Positions 23,189 through 36,000 of a stretch of DNA of 64,000 nucleotides are shown one piece after another. This stretch comes from Cordilura impudica (lineage: Eukaryota; Arthropoda; Insecta; Diptera; Scathophagidae). A program made the position numbers and the translations under genes. The DNA is taken from contig OY821517.1 of NCBI GenBank assembly GCA_963682025.1, positions 23,896,620 to 23,960,619 of the forward strand, read 5' to 3'. The notes beneath the pieces were generated by a model, which saw only the letters and a list, made by a program, of their open reading frames with translations, did not search any database and was not told the DNA's origin. Position 1 is the stretch's first letter. Each line of letters begins with the position of its first letter.

Positions 23189-23214
23189 TGTTAAATTTGT
23201 GTTTACGTGTTCGA

Positions 23215-23879
23215 CAGACCGGGATAAAACTGAAAAACCTCAATGCTTTTTGTAATCAAAAATTTTGTGTAACGTTAATATGAGAATTGCAAAACTCCTA
23301 GAACATTTCGCAAAAGTACATCCAAATAATAGTGGAGATTCAAACAAAAGAAATCGTGGTTCACACCTTTAGGAACTCTACCCAGGTTAAGTTTTGCATC
23401 TACTCAAAAGCCACTTGTTGAAGCAAGTTATAAAGTTATATATCGTATTGCAAAGAATACAAAATCTCATGCCATTGCTGAAACACTAATCAAGCCTTGT
23501 GCCCTTGAAAAAGGAGAAGCTGCTCTCGGAATGCAACAGAAGAACCAGATCGCTAAATTACCACTTTCAAGCGAATTAATCGGAAATATCATCCAGGAAA
23601 TGTCATCGGATATTTTGTACCAGTTCATCGAAGAACTGAAAAAAAAAAACCAATGCATTTCGGTCTAAAACTGGATAAAAGACTAATGTAGCTCAATGCA
23701 GCCAACTTGTGATCTTTGTTAGATATGCCACCGAAACAGGCATTAAAGAAGAATTTTTGATCTATCGTCCGCTTTTAGCTACCACAAAAGCTTCAAATGT
23801 TTACAAGTTAATTGATGAGTTTTTTTTTTTTTTTTTTTTACAGAAAATGGTTTCGATTGGAAGGTACTTATGTGCACAT
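23215..23879 (+). pseudogene. ZBED/hAT transposase, N-terminal piece
   Basis: After a degraded BED-finger start (IAKLLEHFAKVHPNN, about 23285), the hAT N-terminal blocks follow: ASYKVIYRIAKNTKSHAIAE (about 23425), LPLSSELIGNIIQEMSSDI (about 23560), and after frameshifts VIFVRYATETGIKEEFL (about 23710) and ASNVYKLIDEFF. A T/A-rich run at 23819-23841 interrupts the frame before NGFDW. It ends at the insertion point 23879. Several stops show long decay. Confidence 0.85.
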
Positions 23880-25115
23880 TAGAGTGGTTCTTAAAAATGA
23901 AATTGCAATTTTAGGGAGTTTCGGCATTCAGTTTGTTTCCTTTCTATATAAAACTAATAAATGTGAAGCTTGGGGAGAATCGGATACAGAAAAGTCGCGG
24001 TGAAAATCGATTGAAAATTTTAAGTGTGTTTATATGGGGAAAATATGACTTTTTTTTTCAGATTTAACGAAAAATTCGTTCTATAGCTTAATTTTTTCGA
24101 CAAGCTGTTATATGAATCGATATCAGTACTACATTATCTTTTCAAAAAGCTATATGACTTCGAAATCTCATAAATACTCGCCAAGAAAAAACAAATGCCT
24201 CAGACCACTTTTGTGCCAAAAAACTCTAGGTCTTGAAATGTGATGAACATTTTTCTAGTTTAAGAAATAAATTTTTTTTTAACGTTTATTGAAGCAAAAT
24301 TCATACATATAATAAACTATAAATAAACAAATAGTGGTAAATATAACTTATTTCTCATACATAGTCCCTTAAACGGGCTCTCAAGTAAGTTTTATATAAT
24401 ATGCATTACATTATTTTTTTGATAATATTTGATAGTTGTTTTTATACAAAATATGTATATTTATTTATAAGTTAATGTAAAGAAAAAATTAAAAAAAAAT
24501 TTACTTTTATATTACAATTAACAAATTGATTAAAGCCATAATTTTTTTTTTTAGTCTCTATACTCATAAGTACTCAGATATAAAGTATTGTTTTACTACC
24601 ACGTTGAGACCGAAGATGGGGAATTTTTTTGAAAACTCCTTTTTAAGTTTTAAAAAATTTTCTTAAACAAAATTTAAAAAAAAATGGATCTGGCACTTTA
24701 CAGTTTTATTAGATATATGTTAGATATTAACTGTGTGAATTTTTAAGTAAATTCCTCTGCCAGAATTTTTTACAAGGATTTTTTCGTGGATTTCGAGAAA
24801 AATTAGTTTTTTGTCAAATATTCAGAAAATGTACTCTTTCGACATACTTTGTATCAAATATTAATCAGTTTTCCACCTTTAGATATTATGTTTTATCCTA
24901 ATAGCCTACCCTTTTGGACTTGGGGTCACATATGGCTTCAAGCTTATGAAAGACAATTTATTCAAAAAAGTCACATATTTCGTAAGTTCTGTTGAATTTT
25001 TAGATGTGACGCTTAAAATATAATAAACAAATGTGCAATCTTCCATTCTAAAAATTTGGAGTAAATCGAACAATGTTAACCCATTCCTTGGCGAAGCCAA
25101 ACTTTGGCATTTTCA
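23880..25115. repeat. left inverted arm of the 23.9-39.8 kb element
   Basis: It matches 38863-39834 in reverse (e.g. GAAAACTGATTAATTTTTGA and TTTCTCGAAATCC on the right appear reversed here), and part of it matches 26200-26655 in reverse. No conserved protein is encoded. The DNA is A/T-rich. Confidence 0.8.
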
Positions 25116-25661
25116 AAAAAAGTAAATTCCCAAAAAATAACATAATGTTCTAGCAAACTAGAGAAAACCCATGTTATTGATTGGGAAATAAAATTCTGCT
25201 ACATTTTGCGAAAACTTACCCTAATGTGCTCATAGAAAATTTAATCACTCAGAAAATTTGATCAATATTGATTTGAGCGATTTGAGGTACCAGAAAACTA
25301 AAAACTGTTTCAGCTGTTTTAGTATTTCGGCAGAATTTTTATTATTTCCTCCATAAACATGGGAATCTAATCGGGATCTTACAACTAGCTACAATTTCTG
25401 CAAGGAATTATTTACAGTAAACAACAGTGCCGAAAGAGGCGTTAAATTCATAAAAGATTTAAATAAAGTGTTAACAAATAATGAAGAAGAAAAGCAGTTT
25501 TTACTCCAGATAGTTGAATCATACAAAAAACAATATCATTCCTTAACAAAGTCAAGTTTAATTTAACAAAGTTGAGTTATAGTTCAACAATGTTCTTATT
25601 TTATTTAAAAAATATAGATAGTTAAAAAAAAGTATTATAATAAAATTGGTTAAAAGTTTGT
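25116..25661 (+). pseudogene. spacer copy A with C-terminal coding remnant
   Basis: A plus-strand frame at about 25424-25565 reads AERGVKFIKDLNKVL then EEEKQFLLQIVESYKK. This resembles the C-terminal tail of an uncharacterised transposon-associated protein seen in insects; that recognition is from memory and moderate. Copy B at 28800-28960 has the same segment with a small deletion (NDTAERGVKL). The preceding 300 bp are shared by both copies but have no clean frame. Confidence 0.55.
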
Positions 25662-26046
25662 TGGATTTTGACGGCCTATTGTGAATTGGCCAAGTTGAAA
25701 AATAAAGCAGCCTAAAAATTGCACTCGAATTTCGAATGCTGGAATTTGCTAGTTGCAATTAATACTGTAACTAATATGCAATTTTTGATTTTGTTTTCAA
25801 TGGTGCATGGTAGAGCAGTAGAAAATATATATTTCCAAAAATTCATAACTAACTTGTATTCTTAATGGGACCGGTTTCTGGCTTTTCAGCCTTCATCAGC
25901 GATTCATTGAACATTGTGATATTTGTTAAGCTATAATTGAAAAGATTGTTTCTATGTGAAATTTTTTCTACTTAGGGCGGCCGTGAGGTTTGAACCTGCG
26001 TCTATCTTACATACACTCGTACTTGTAATTTTTGGTCATGTCCTTT
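25662..26046. mobile_element. Helitron end plus SINE-like segment inserted in spacer copy A
   Basis: Copy B lacks this segment, so it is an insertion. The left part ends GCACTCGAATTTCGAATGC, a spacer and CTAGT (25749), the Helitron-like 3' end. The right part, read on the minus strand, has GCAGGTTCAAACCTCACGG (about 25993-26011), which fits a tRNA B-box, and GATGAAGGCTGAAAAGCC (about 25887-25904), a hairpin often seen in invertebrate SINE/LINE tails. No A-box is evident, so a tRNA-derived SINE is only a possibility. Confidence 0.5.
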
Positions 26047-26199
26047 AACTTTAATTTTTATTCGCAAGCAATAAGCAGATAATTACACAAAAGATATATC
26101 ACATTGGATTATTTTGATCCCAGGATCACTGAAGGGTTAAACAAAAAAAAAAAATTAAGTATATAATTATATTTCTTAAATTCTAAATAGTGGTTTCGT

Positions 26200-26655
26200 G
26201 GAGTTAAATAGAAAAACTCGTTTTCGGTAATCTCTATTTAAAAATATCTTAAAAACCAAAGCTAGCCTTGCCAAAGAAGGGGTTAACATACTCAGATTTA
26301 TCTAAAATTTTTAATATTTTATGCGTCACATCTAAAAATTCAACAACACTTACAAAATATTTAAATTTGTTCAATAAATTATCTTTTATTATCTTGGGAA
26401 CACCTGTGACCCCAAGTCCAAAAGGGTTAATGGGGTCATATTATTTTTTCCGAAACCTTAGCCTATTTAGATAAAATAAAACATCTAAAAGTAGAAAACT
26501 GATTAATTTTTGATACAAAGTATTTAGAAAGATTACATTTGCTGAACATTTCACAAAAATCAAATTTTTCTCGAAATCCACTAAAAACAAATCATTGAAA
26601 ATAAATCTAGCAGAGGGATTTACCTAAAAACTCACACAGTTAAACTTTAACATTT
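26200..26655. repeat. partial right arm copy of the long-TIR element
   Basis: It matches 38867-39310 in the same orientation and 24650-25110 in reverse. It is cut at about 26655, where Jockey LINE sequence begins. Confidence 0.8.
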
Positions 26656-26659
26656 TAAC

Positions 26660-28470
26660 ACAGTGATTATACCTCCAATCACTGTGATAAAATGTAAAAT
26701 TGAAGAAGAAGAAATTGAAGACGTAAAGTTAGTAGTTAAAAGGAATAACTATAACAATGAGTATTTTATTAACGTTATATATTTTGAGCGACAGTCTAGA
26801 TTATGTCAGAATCAAATGGGAGTTTCAACAAGCCAAAAAAAAAAAAAAAAACAAAATAACCCAATGTTACAACTGCCAGATTTTTGGCCATGGTTCTAAC
26901 AGGTGCAAGGTCAAAACATTCTGTGCAATATGTGCCGGTTCACACAAAACTGCCGATTGTAAAGAATCGATTTTAAAATGTACCAATTGCAGTGGAAACC
27001 ACAACTCTTCTTCAGAAGTCTGTCCCGGTAGGGCTACGTATATACATAGAAATCAGAAAACGTTCAAAACTAGCACCAAGATGTTATATTTCTCGTACTG
27101 ATAATATTTTGGACCCTGTCAAGTACAAAACAAATTTTCCCAAAACTCTTCGCCAGAATGCTGACAAATCTGCAGGGATATGGCATCACAACTACAACAA
27201 TAATGCAATCAACAATAAGAACAATGACTTGTTCACATTACAAGAAATAAAAAGCTTAACACTAGAGCTAATTACCAACCTTCACGACTGTCGGACGATC
27301 AATTCGAGGTTATCACAAACCTCACATGCAAGTTTCTCGCATAATGGCAAATGAACTTAATATTATTACATGGAATGCTAGAGGCATTCCCAAACAAAAG
27401 TTTTGTAACTATTTCATTTCTTAAATAACCACAAAGTGGACATATCTTTAGTATCGGAAACATGGCTGAACTGAAATATTTCTATAAAACAAAAACTTCG
27501 TTGTCTACAGAAACGATAGAGTTTCTTCTAAAGGAGGCGGCGTTGCTGAAATTGTTAAGAAGAATACTAAGCACGTTTTATTACCTATTGTTAATACTCA
27601 TTTTATTGAAATATTGGAGTCAAAATTTTTACTGATTTTGGTAGCGTAGATACTTTTTCATGTTATTTTTCGGGCGGTTCAGCAGGTACCGATGGCAACA
27701 GGAAGTAACTTTTTGCTCTGTCGTATTAGCAATAGATTAATTCTCGGTGGTGATTTCAATAGTAGACATCAAGATTGGGGATGTATAAGGGCAAACTATT
27801 GGGGAAACACCCTAAATGAAAAGCTTGTATTATATAGTATTGACATGATTATTCCATTTGATAATTCAGTTTCAATAGACAAGGTTCTACTCTTGATTTT
27901 TTTCTAACAAATGTACCGGAAATTATTTCTCCCGCGACTGTTATTAATGATCTCAATTCTGATCACCTACCGATTCAGGTAAAACTCTCGGATCAAATAT
28001 TGAGGACTAGTTTTCTTAAACTTGACTATGAAAAAGCGAACTGGTGAGTTTTTTGTAATTATTTTAATATGAATACCAACATTCCCAATTTGGGGAACAT
28101 TGCTTCCGAAGAACAGATAGATTTGGCAGTTATACAATTTAAAAATCTCATTAATACGTCAATTGACATAAGCGTTCCAAGGAAAACCCAAGCTTCGCAT
28201 ACAAAACCCCTACCTACTATTTGAAACATTAATTTAACAAAGAAAAATTTTCGCCGAAACTGGCAAAGATTTCGCAATTTAATTGATTTGAATGAAATGA
28301 AGACCTTTAGTAGAATAATAAGTGACGAATTAGAAAAACTACGAAACATATACTGGAATAACTTTCTGACTAAGTCTGATAAGAGCTCAACTCCATTCTG
28401 GAATCTTACAAAGGTAATTAGGAAAAAAAGAAACACCATTACCACTTTAACATATAATAACACTAGATAC
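26660..28470 (+). pseudogene. Jockey-clade LINE, truncated at both ends
   Basis: The ORF1 remnant has three zinc knuckles (CYNCQIFGHGSNRC, CAICAGSHKTADC, CTNCSGNHN, about 26860-27020), the order typical of Jockey/I-type gag. After about 27350 an endonuclease begins (ITWNARGIP), with SLVSETWL near 27450, LILGGDFNSRHQDWG near 27740 and SDHLPI near 27960. The reverse transcriptase is missing. A basic helical segment (28100-28460, RRNWQRFRNLIDLN) precedes the truncation. Multiple stops and frameshifts are present. Confidence 0.88.
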
Positions 28471-29237
28471 ATCGAACAACGTTAAACCATTCCTTTCCGA
28501 GGCCAAACTTTGAATTTTGGCACATTTGAAAAAAAAATTCCTAAAAATAATATATTGTTCTGGTAAACTAAATGAAACCCTTATTATTGGTTGGGAAATA
28601 AAATTCTCCTATATTTTGCGAAAACTTACCCTTATGTGCTCCCAGAAAATACATTCACTCAGAAAATCTGATGAATATTGGTTTACGCGATTTTGGGTCC
28701 CAAAAAACTAAAAACTGTTCCAGCTGTTTTATATTTCTGCAGAATTTTTATTCTTTCCTCCATAGACATGGGAATCTTATGAAGATTTTAAAAAGAGCTA
28801 CAATTTCTGCAAGAAATTGGCTGTAGTGAACGATACTGCCGAAAGAGGCGTTAAATTGTAATAAAGTGTTAACAAATAATGAAGAAGAACAGCAGTTTTT
28901 ACTTTAGATAGTAGAATCATACAAAAAACAATATCCTTCCCGTACAAAGTCAAGTTTAATTTAACAAGATTGAGTTATAGTTCAACAATGTTCTTACTTT
29001 AGTTAGTAAAATATAGATAGTTTATAAAAATAAAATAATTTAATATTGAAATTGGTTAAAAGTTATTTTAATTTATATTCCCGAGCAATAAGCAGATAAA
29101 GCAGATAATTGCAAGATACATCACAATGGATCATTTTGATCCTAGCGCCACTGAAGGGTCAAATAAAATAACCGAATTATATTTCTGAAATTCTAAATAG
29201 TGGTTTCATCGAGTTTAATAGAGAAACTCGTTATCGG
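28470..29237 (+). repeat. spacer copy B of the long-TIR element
   Basis: Co-linear with 25066-26240 apart from the insertion at 25662-26046. It is cut at 29237 by the 9-bp-TSD element, and its continuation is the right arm at 38863. Confidence 0.85.
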
Positions 29238-30012
29238 CAAGAATGATAGAATACAAGATTACTCCATCCCGCGGACACTATTAAAATTTTCTAAGCCGGT
29301 CAGGCACGTGACTTCACGCAAACTGTGTTCCTATTGGCTAATAATTTTCAGCTGTCAAACTGTTATGTTTATGTGTATGTTTATATATAAACAATAATAT
29401 TGTAACAGTGAGAAAATTTATTATTTTTCTCCTAAAATTATTTGTTAGAAAAAAAATTTTATTTTTATAAATTTGTTAATTTGTTTTAAATTCACTAAAA
29501 CACTTAGTACTATTTGAACAAAACTTTTATAGTTTTTGAATTAGAAAATTTTAGTTGATTAGTATGAGAAATTTGAGGTTAAAAAATGTAAATGCAAAAA
29601 TATCACACGAATAAAAGATTATGGGCCCTGTTACACGTTCAATGTTATTGACCAAGATTCAATTTTACTGAACGTGTAGCATGCAGTATTGATGGACCGC
29701 GATCCATTTTAATGGATTTCACAATATGACGCCATTCTGCGGTATGGATTGCGATCCAAATACATATATATTATTTTTATTTTATTTATTTAATTGATAT
29801 TTATATTACATATTTACAATCTGAGAGATTAAATATTACTATATTATCTATATTTGGCATAACATGATAGTTGTGAGCCAGATTGGCATATATAAAGCTA
29901 TGAGTTATTTCATTTATTTACGTTGTTTCTAAATTTCTTAGATTTTTATTTTTTTTTTTTTTATTATACAATTTGTAATAAAGAGGTTATTAAATTCATT
30001 AATGTACAGAGT

Positions 30013-33000
30013 TTATTCAAATTCATTTAATATTAGTTTCCTGTATTTAAGACAAATTTCCAAATATTTATACAATGTAAAGTAATCAAATTCAAAACCA
30101 TTTAATATATTCAGAACTTCATTCAAATCTAAAGTAGTTTTTCCAAAATATTTTAATCTGAACTCGTAGTATATTGGACAAATTCCAATTAGGTGTAGAG
30201 TGTTTTCTGTAGCGTCTAGGTTACAAAGTGAGCACAGGCCAACTGATGAACTTTTGAAGGCCCTGGCATTAATATCTAATAATCCACCTCTTGCTCTTAT
30301 TATTAAACTTGCAGCTCGAGAAGACAGATCTAAAGCAGAAAGGGGTTTCATGCAATAATCAACCTGCGAATATAAATCGTGAAATTGAGAGTTTCTTGCG
30401 TTACCCAATAGATCTTTTCTTTCCTTAGTTGATAAAAGGTCTAGAAATTGTTTTGAGTATAAACATATAGGATTTTCAGCATTGTCGGGTACAAATTTAA
30501 TAGTTCCACATAAAGTGATCCATTCGTCTGCCCAATACGTCTTTTTTGCTATTACCTTTTCAGCTAAAATACGTGGCAATCTGCAACTAGGCATGTGCAG
30601 TGCTTTATTAATGTAATCAAAGTGGAGCTTTAAAGTGTTAACGTATAAAGAGTTTAAGCCAGTTTCAATATAAAGCATGTAATTTGGTGTGTTGCTTGGT
30701 AAAAGAAGCATCTTTTTTATAAAAAACCTGAATAATTTTTCAACTTCATCATATTTTTTAAAACCCCAGATTTGGGCTCCGCACAGTGGTCAATTTCGCG
30801 AGATAGCGGTCAAAACTCTATAACTTTTGACCGGATTGGTATTTTTTTACGCAATTTGTTTTGTTCAATAGGAGGGACTTTAAGCTTCAATTTGCGTGTT
30901 CAAACGTAAAAATCGACTGATAGGAACGTAAGTAATTTGGAGTTAAAAATGCATTTTAATTTTTTGTTGAGTTTCCATGTAAAAGTTGAATATTTTGACA
31001 TTTTAAATAAGTATTTTTTTTATAATTTCTTATTTTCTTCAATCGTATTTTACAACCAATACTTATTTATTATTCCTAAACTTAATTTTGGTCAGAAAAT
31101 GCCAACATTTGGCCCCTGACATTTATTTAGTCTCAATATTCACAGGGGCCAAAGGTTGGTTTTTTTGGAAGAAAGCTTATTCTTGTGAGGATAAAACTGA
31201 AAAATAACACTGAATTTCTCAACAATATCAATACCGTTTGGATATATTATATACAGAACACAACATCGATAAAATTTTAAGTAAACTTTTACTATTGATT
31301 TAAAGTGCACATACATATATTTTATTTAAATGTATTAATAAAAATTTATACTAAAATTAGAAACAAATTATAATCTTTAAACTAGTATTAATTAAACAAT
31401 ATTAGTAAAAATTTCTTCCAAATAGCTTTGATTTTCATTTTGCAGTAGTTGTTTATCTTCTTCATCTAACTCTAATGAGGTTGATTTCCATTTTTGTCGA
31501 ATACTGGATATATATGGGTCTGATGTGCACAACAAAATATTAATAAGATCTTCATTAGTACAATATCTGGAAATTTTTCTTGTATTGTGCTCGCGAAAGA
31601 ATCTGTAGTCTTTGTTCCTTTTTTCTTGGGCTTCTTCTGAGAGATCTCCAATTGGAAGCATATTGTGCTGAATTATTTGTTCCCCATGGAACAAAATTTT
31701 GTGAACTGTGGTTGGCATATGTCTCCAAGAATATTTTTGGTTATAAAGGGTTGCTGTCTCATTAGCATACTGACCAAATTTTTTTGCATCTATCTTTTTG
31801 CTACATGCTATAACTTGTAATATGATTTGGAATCGTCGTATTAAATCATAATCTACTCCAGTTATAGAAGCTGCAGTTTCTGGATCGGAAAAGATCTCCT
31901 TGCTGTGTTTCCATCATTAGAATTTCCTTCTCCTTGGTTTGGCTGGTCAATTATAAGGCGTATCTCACGGTATTTTTCTTGAATATCTTTTTTTTTTTGC
32001 TTTATTTTTTCCAAATTTTCTTTGTTGTTTCTCACTGTTTCGCCTAACGGGTCAAATTCCAAATCGTATCCCAATTTAAGAATATGCTCCATAAAACGAA
32101 TTCTAGCATGAAGAGGTGACATTCCACATTCATATGCTTCATTAAAACTATCGTCTTGTGTTGGTGGTTGGCTCAATTGACTTGAGCTTGACGATCACTT
32201 TGTTTTGGTTAAAGCTTGTGCAACTTTTCCATCAATCATTGTGAGACACATTTTAAAATTTACTTCAATGTCTTGGTCATCAAATTTAAATGTTACGGGT
32301 TGAAGTTCTTTAATTTGATCATTTATTTTTCGAACTTCTTCATCTATGACATCTTGGTACTCCTTTTTGTAAGCAAACTTTATTGATCTACAAAATTTTG
32401 TTGACGAGGGAATTTCATTCTTGCATACATCTATCTCTGCAGCTCTACTAGTTGACGGCTCTGAACCAATATAAGTTTTTGTTAAACGTAATGGAACGAA
32501 AGAAATCATGAATAAATTGGCATCTGATGAATTTTCCGCATTACATTGTTTGTATTGTTTCTGGCCAGAGGACCCATCACATCCCCATTTAGAAATTAAA
32601 GTCATGCTGCAATTTTTAAACTTCTTTAAATAGTCAGCATCAAATGTCTTTAATAATCGTTCTGCAGTGTGTTCAAGAAGATCCTGCAATTTTATTTCTG
32701 CTGAACTTGAAGTTACACTAATAGCAGTTGGTGAAGGTAAGCAATCTTTTTTGGCACAAACTATATCTCGATATGATGGAAAAATTGCACAATTTTTTTC
32801 ATTGGTTCGCTTCCGCAATTCTGTATATTGGTTTTTAGTCATTTTCAAATCCAAAAATGCTTCTTCTGGAGTAAATTTATTTTCTTCAGTTGGTGTCGGC
32901 ATACTTTCTAAAATCCTTTTTGTGCGTCTGGGGCTTGTTTCCACTATTTTTTCAATGATAGCAATTTTACCCTTTTTAGTTTTCGATGGTTGAATTTGAT

Positions 33001-36000
33001 GCAGAAATGAATCCTTTATGATGCTACAAGAAACTTCTTCATTGATATGTTTAAGCTTGCGTCTTCGTGATCTTTCACTACAATTATCAATTGGCTTTGC
33101 TGGTCGACCACCTTTTCCAGTTTCCGTGGTAGTTACTGATGGCTTTTTAAAAATAAGTTTATTTCTTAGCCATTCTTGGTTGCTTGAGTAAAACAATTTC
33201 TTGTTTCTGGAACATTGATTGTACCGTTTTCTTAAAGTATTTAAAAAGTTTTTTATTTTTAAGTTATGAATTTTAGTTTCTTGTTTGTCGCATATTTTGA
33301 AGAATGGATTATTCATTATATGTAAAATAATGTCGTTTTCATCTTTCCGTTCAAAATATATATAAGATAGAACACTATAACTGAATTTAGCCATTGTTTA
33401 AACAATAATGAAGAAAAAAAATCAATGCATGGATTAATATACTATTGCTCGAAGTTTCAACATGATCTTTTTTACCTCTTTGAAACATAATATAACAAGT
33501 AGTTGGTTTTACCAGTTATTTCCATTGGTTTTAAATTTATTTGCAATTCTCACGTATTTAAGTTGTGTAATATTAGATGGCAATAAAATCTTTTTTACCT
33601 TTTCCAAATGAATTGCCAGATACCACATAATTTGAGAGTTCTATTGTCATTTTTGTCAAAATTTTGATACACCCTTCTATGTGGACTAGGTCCAAATATG
33701 GGCCAACTTCTCCTAATTTCAACAGAATTATTTTTTGGGTCAATAAGAACTCTTGTACAAAATTTCATCAAAATATATGCATAATAGCCACTTTCACACA
33801 CAAATAACTTCTCAAAAATATGACGTGCATTTGTACCGAATATCTTACCTTGGGTCAGAAAAATTGCTGTAGCTCAAAAAGTGCAGTCCCGATGCATGGA
33901 CATGTGTATATAAGAATGTAGGGGAGAGTTAGGACTACAAAATAGTAAATTTGTGTTTTGACTCAGCTTGACTCACAGGAGTTGTGCTCTATGAAGTAGG
34001 AAAGTTCCGAGAAATTTGACCTTTTTTAAAAAAAAAAAAAATTAAATTGTTCTGAAAACAGTAGAGCTTCAATTTTTTTACCAGTAATAGGAAATAAGTT
34101 ATGTTACAACATAAAATTTATTTCGTCAAAAAATCTTGAAAAACAAGAAAGATATGATCATTTAAACTTTAAAAATTAACTAAAAATATCATAAATTTAC
34201 TAAATTCTGAAAAAGCCCATTTTGGACCACCCTGTTCTCAGTGAAAAAGTTGAAATAGAGTTCTAATTTTTTGGCTCCCGAGGTTTACTACTGTCTACTT
34301 TCATATGAGTCTAATAACTTTAAAATCGGAGAACAAAAACCAAAAGGAGTTTTGGCCGCTATCTCAAAATATTGACCACAGTGCTCCGTAGAACATAATA
34401 GATTTTGAAGCTGCATTAAATATTTTTAGTTTGTTGCTGTTTGAAATTTTGGGGTGGTTTATGTATCTTGCCCATGTTGAAGAAATCGCCATTTTAGAAG
34501 TAGTTAATTTATTTTCTATATGTTTTTTGAAAGACAAGTTGAAATTAAGGTCCATGCCCAAATATCTATAGTTATTAACGATTTCTATGTCATCTTCACC
34601 ATAATTCCATTTCAGATTATTCGATATTCTTGTTCCACTGCGAAATATTAATATTTTAGACTTAGCAAGATTTACCTTTAGGGACCAAATGTTGCAGTAC
34701 GTATGAAGTTTATCAATCATATTCTGTAAAATATTTGGCGATTCAGATAAGATGACAATGTCATCAGCGTATAGAAGAATTTTTATAGGTTCATCTACTA
34801 CATTTACACCACCAGGTAATGCTTCAGCCAGGTCGTTAAGGTATAAAGCAAACAAAATAGGACTAAGTATACATCCCTGCTTCACACCGTTGTCTACACT
34901 GAACGGATCAGAAAATGTGTTACCATAAAGTACTTGACTTGTGTTATTTTCATAGTAAAGTTGTAAGATCCGAATTATCTTTGACGATAACCCCATACAG
35001 GATAATTTGTAAAAAAGAGAGTTCCTTGGTATCATATCAAATGCGCAGGAAAAATCCACAAAGAAAGCGTATGTGTTTTTGCCGTTAAGCTTATTTAAAT
35101 GAACAATATTAGCGAGATTAAAAACGTTATCAATTGTAGAGTAGTTTTTTCTAAAGCCTGCCTGATACTCGTTTAATATGTTGTTGACATCAATCCAATT
35201 AGTTATACGGTTTAAGAGAATATTATTAAAAATTTTACACAATGTGTCAATTAACGATAATCCTCGATAATTTGTTGGACTATTCGGATCTCCTTTCTTC
35301 AAAAGCGGAATCAGAATTGACGTTTTAAAGCTGCTTGGTATGGTTTCCTTTAAAAAAATTTGGTTAAGCAAACAAAGAATTTCGTTTACGAAACAAACGG
35401 GAGCATATCTATAAAATTCATAACTGATGCCATCAGAACCTGGAGCTTTGTTATGTTTTAATGAACGTAGCACTGAAGAGAGCTCACAGAGTTCAATTGG
35501 TGAATCAAGAAAAGCATCAGTAAAACAAGGCATACACCATTGTAATAAATTTGCTTGTTCTGTATTTTCGAGCATAGTACTAAAATGTGTATGAAAGTCT
35601 TCTGATGTTAAGTCACCCCTCGTAATGCACGTTCGTGTTTTCATATCATTTGACAGTTTCCACCAGGCTTTACTGCAGTTAACAAAGTTAAGTTGTTCTA
35701 GATTTTTTTCATACAATTCAAGTTTACTATTTTTGCATATTCTTAGATATTTGGCTTTGGCAGAATGATACCTTGCCTTATTTGCATTTGTATGCTTTTT
35801 CCTGTACTTGTTAAGAAGTTTCATCATATTTTTTCGAGAACGTGCACATTTCCAATTGAACCATTTTTGTTTTGGTTCAAAGCAAAACTTATTGTTGGTA
35901 GTAACATTAGCTTTTAAGATTTTGTTTTTAACAGATAGTACCATTTCATCAACAGAGATATTGGGTGCAAAATTTGTATTTCTAGTAAGAATCGTTAAAT

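Larger units (their letters stand above)
30782..34383 (-). mobile_element. Transib DNA transposon (RAG1-related)
   Basis: The left end is CACAGTGGTCAATTTCGCG and the right end, reversed, CACTGTGGTCAATATTTTG. Both continue GAGATAGCGG(T/C)CAAAACTC. The flanking pentamer CTCCG is present at 30777-30781 and 34384-34388. A 5-bp GC-rich duplication and CAC-starting ends are the known signature of Transib. The internal minus-strand gene encodes a Transib transposase with recognisable RAG1-like blocks. Removal restores the LINE frame exactly. Confidence 0.95.

Noticed and set aside
24000..25100. Separate transposon ends inside the left arm
   Set aside because: The apparent internal repeats are the arm matching 26.2-26.7 and 38.9-39.8 kb in reverse, so they belong to one element.
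26657..26690. Facing CACAGTG and CACTGTG heptamers, like a pair of RAG signals
   Set aside because: They lie within coding sequence of the Jockey ORF1 (IIPPITVIKC) and have no 12/23 spacer or A-rich block; chance palindrome.
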